From IMG/VR virus record IMGVR_UViG_3300041585_000069, positions 1 to 30,959 of that record: DNA of 30,959 nucleotides. One strand, 5' to 3'. Source of the DNA: a virus. Below the pieces are notes generated by a model. That model saw only the letters and a program-made list of their open reading frames with translations. It ran no database searches and was not told the origin of the DNA. Below, piece by piece: positions 30,404 through 30,959 of the stretch (its first letter is position 1; every line of letters starts with the position of its first letter). The position numbers and the translations under genes were made by a program.

Positions 30404-30432
30404 ATTATACACCACCGTTTCCGGTAACGCAA
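30404..30432 (-). promoter_or_regulatory. Sigma70-type promoter
   Basis: On the minus strand -35 is TTGCGT (30432-30427), the spacer is 17 bases, and -10 is a perfect TATAAT (30409-30404). Transcription would start near 30397 and run to the terminator at 28169-28135, covering the small accessory genes and the methyltransferase. Confidence 0.8.
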
Positions 30433-30439
30433 GGGGTGC

Positions 30440-30485
30440 GCGCAACTATTTTTCTGCTTCGCAGCCGCTGACCATGACGTTGGGC
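30440..30485 (+). repeat. attC-like remnant 4
   Basis: Outer boxes are GCGCAAC (30440-30446) and GTTGGGC (30479-30485), one base off the rule in the left box. The interior is short and pairs only through CTGC/GCAG, so this is a remnant or a chance match. The gene at 30490 ends four bases after the right box. Confidence 0.35.
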
Positions 30486-30489
30486 GTCG

Positions 30490-30690
30490 TCAGGAGCGCG
30501 CCGCTTCGATGGCGCCGTACATCCAGCCGCCCAGGAAGGCGTACCAGGCGGCGCCGAACAGTTTTGCCACGCTCGGGGCAGGCACGCCGTCGTGCCGGCC
30601 GATTGCATGCCAGTAGGCGATCCTGCCCAGGCCGAGGAACACGAAGCAGGCGAACGCGGCCAGCAGGGCGACGTAGAGGATGGTGCTCAT
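30490..30690 (-). CDS. Small membrane protein
   Basis: This is a 66-residue protein whose start overlaps the upstream stop as ATGA (30690-30687). Residues 3-22 (TILYVALLAAFACFVFLGLG) form a clear membrane segment, and 42-60 (AKLFGAAWYAFLGGWMYGA) a second weaker one; between them is a short charged loop (RHDG). Small two-segment proteins in phages include holin-like and superinfection-exclusion proteins, but nothing here decides between them. Confidence 0.65.
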   Translation of the reverse strand: MSTILYVALLAAFACFVFLGLGRIAYWHAIGRHDGVPAPSVAKLFGAAWYAFLGGWMYGAIEAARS

Positions 30691-30950
30691 GAGGCCACCT
30701 CAATCGCAGCGACGGCAGCGACGGCCTCAAGTGCCGCAATGGCATCAAGCGATGCGCGGTTCGCCTCCTGCACCAGACTGCCGTGGCCGCGCTCGTTCAT
30801 CACCCGCACCAGCATGGTGGTGAAGTGCGCCCGCTTCAGTTCATCGCTCGCCTTCTTACCGGCTTCGATCATGACGTTGAGATTGATGCGCTCGACATTC
30901 AGCGCCGCCGTCTCGTACTCAAGGCCCGAGCGAACGCCGCGAGGCGCCAC
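30687..30950 (-). CDS. Hypothetical helical protein (possibly truncated at window edge)
   Basis: This is an 87-residue protein from a GTG at 30950; the frame is open to the window edge, so the true start may lie outside. Sequence is helical, with LEYETAALNVERINLNVMIEAGKKASDEL as two stretches and MLVRVMNERGHGSLVQEANR, and an Ala-rich end (ALEAVAAVAAIEVAS). No family is recognised. It is translationally coupled with the membrane protein gene. Confidence 0.6.
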   Translation of the reverse strand: MAPRGVRSGLEYETAALNVERINLNVMIEAGKKASDELKRAHFTTMLVRVMNERGHGSLVQEANRASLDAIAALEAVAAVAAIEVAS

Positions 30951-30959
30951 GAGGCCGGT

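Noticed and set aside
1-30959. tRNA or rRNA genes
   Set aside because: No cloverleaf or conserved tRNA boxes were seen by eye in the gaps between genes, and the gaps are too short for rRNA.

Overview
The window is a contiguous stretch of a tailed-phage genome (or prophage) with a long flexible, siphovirus-type tail. All supported genes lie on the minus strand, so transcription runs from high to low coordinates. The DNA is GC-rich and Ala/Gly-heavy, and many stop and start codons overlap as ATGA. This fits a phage of a high-GC proteobacterium; a betaproteobacterial host is a guess. No integrase, repressor, replication or lysis gene is visible, so lifestyle cannot be decided.

Layout in the direction of transcription. 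(1) 30959-28490: small accessory genes and one DNA methyltransferase, separated by palindromic sites that resemble integron attC sites. A good sigma70-type promoter lies at 30432-30404 and a strong terminator at 28169-28135. (2) 28076-25674: a small basic protein, then terminase small and large subunits. (3) 25651-21368: a 1427-residue fusion of portal, kinase-like domain, MuF head-morphogenesis domain and a C-terminal ADP-ribosyltransferase-like domain. (4) 21273-18193: six small structural-looking genes, including a LamG-like protein and a fiber-tail-adaptor-like protein. (5) 18165-15158: XkdF-type prohead protease fused to a scaffold-like tail, then the major capsid protein. (6) 15065-13216: an Ala/Glu-rich small protein, head-tail connector, gp10-like and tail-terminator-like proteins. 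(7) 13165-8848: major tail protein, lambda G/GT-type chaperones with a -1 frameshift, and the tape measure. (8) 8851-1: the tail-tip module DUF2460, DUF2163, NlpC/P60, a 2029-residue central tail protein, a DUF4376 protein and a partial gene.

Three things are worth most attention. First, a repeated element, CTACC-N5-GATAG or GGTAG on the minus strand, occurs seven times, always in an intergenic gap and always in the same orientation. It may be an operator or stoperator set. Second, the portal fusion carries two probable effector domains, each preceded by the same KAY-x3-Q-x-R-x2-GG-x-W linker. Third, the accessory region has attC-like sites between its genes, with a polarity opposite to the genes.
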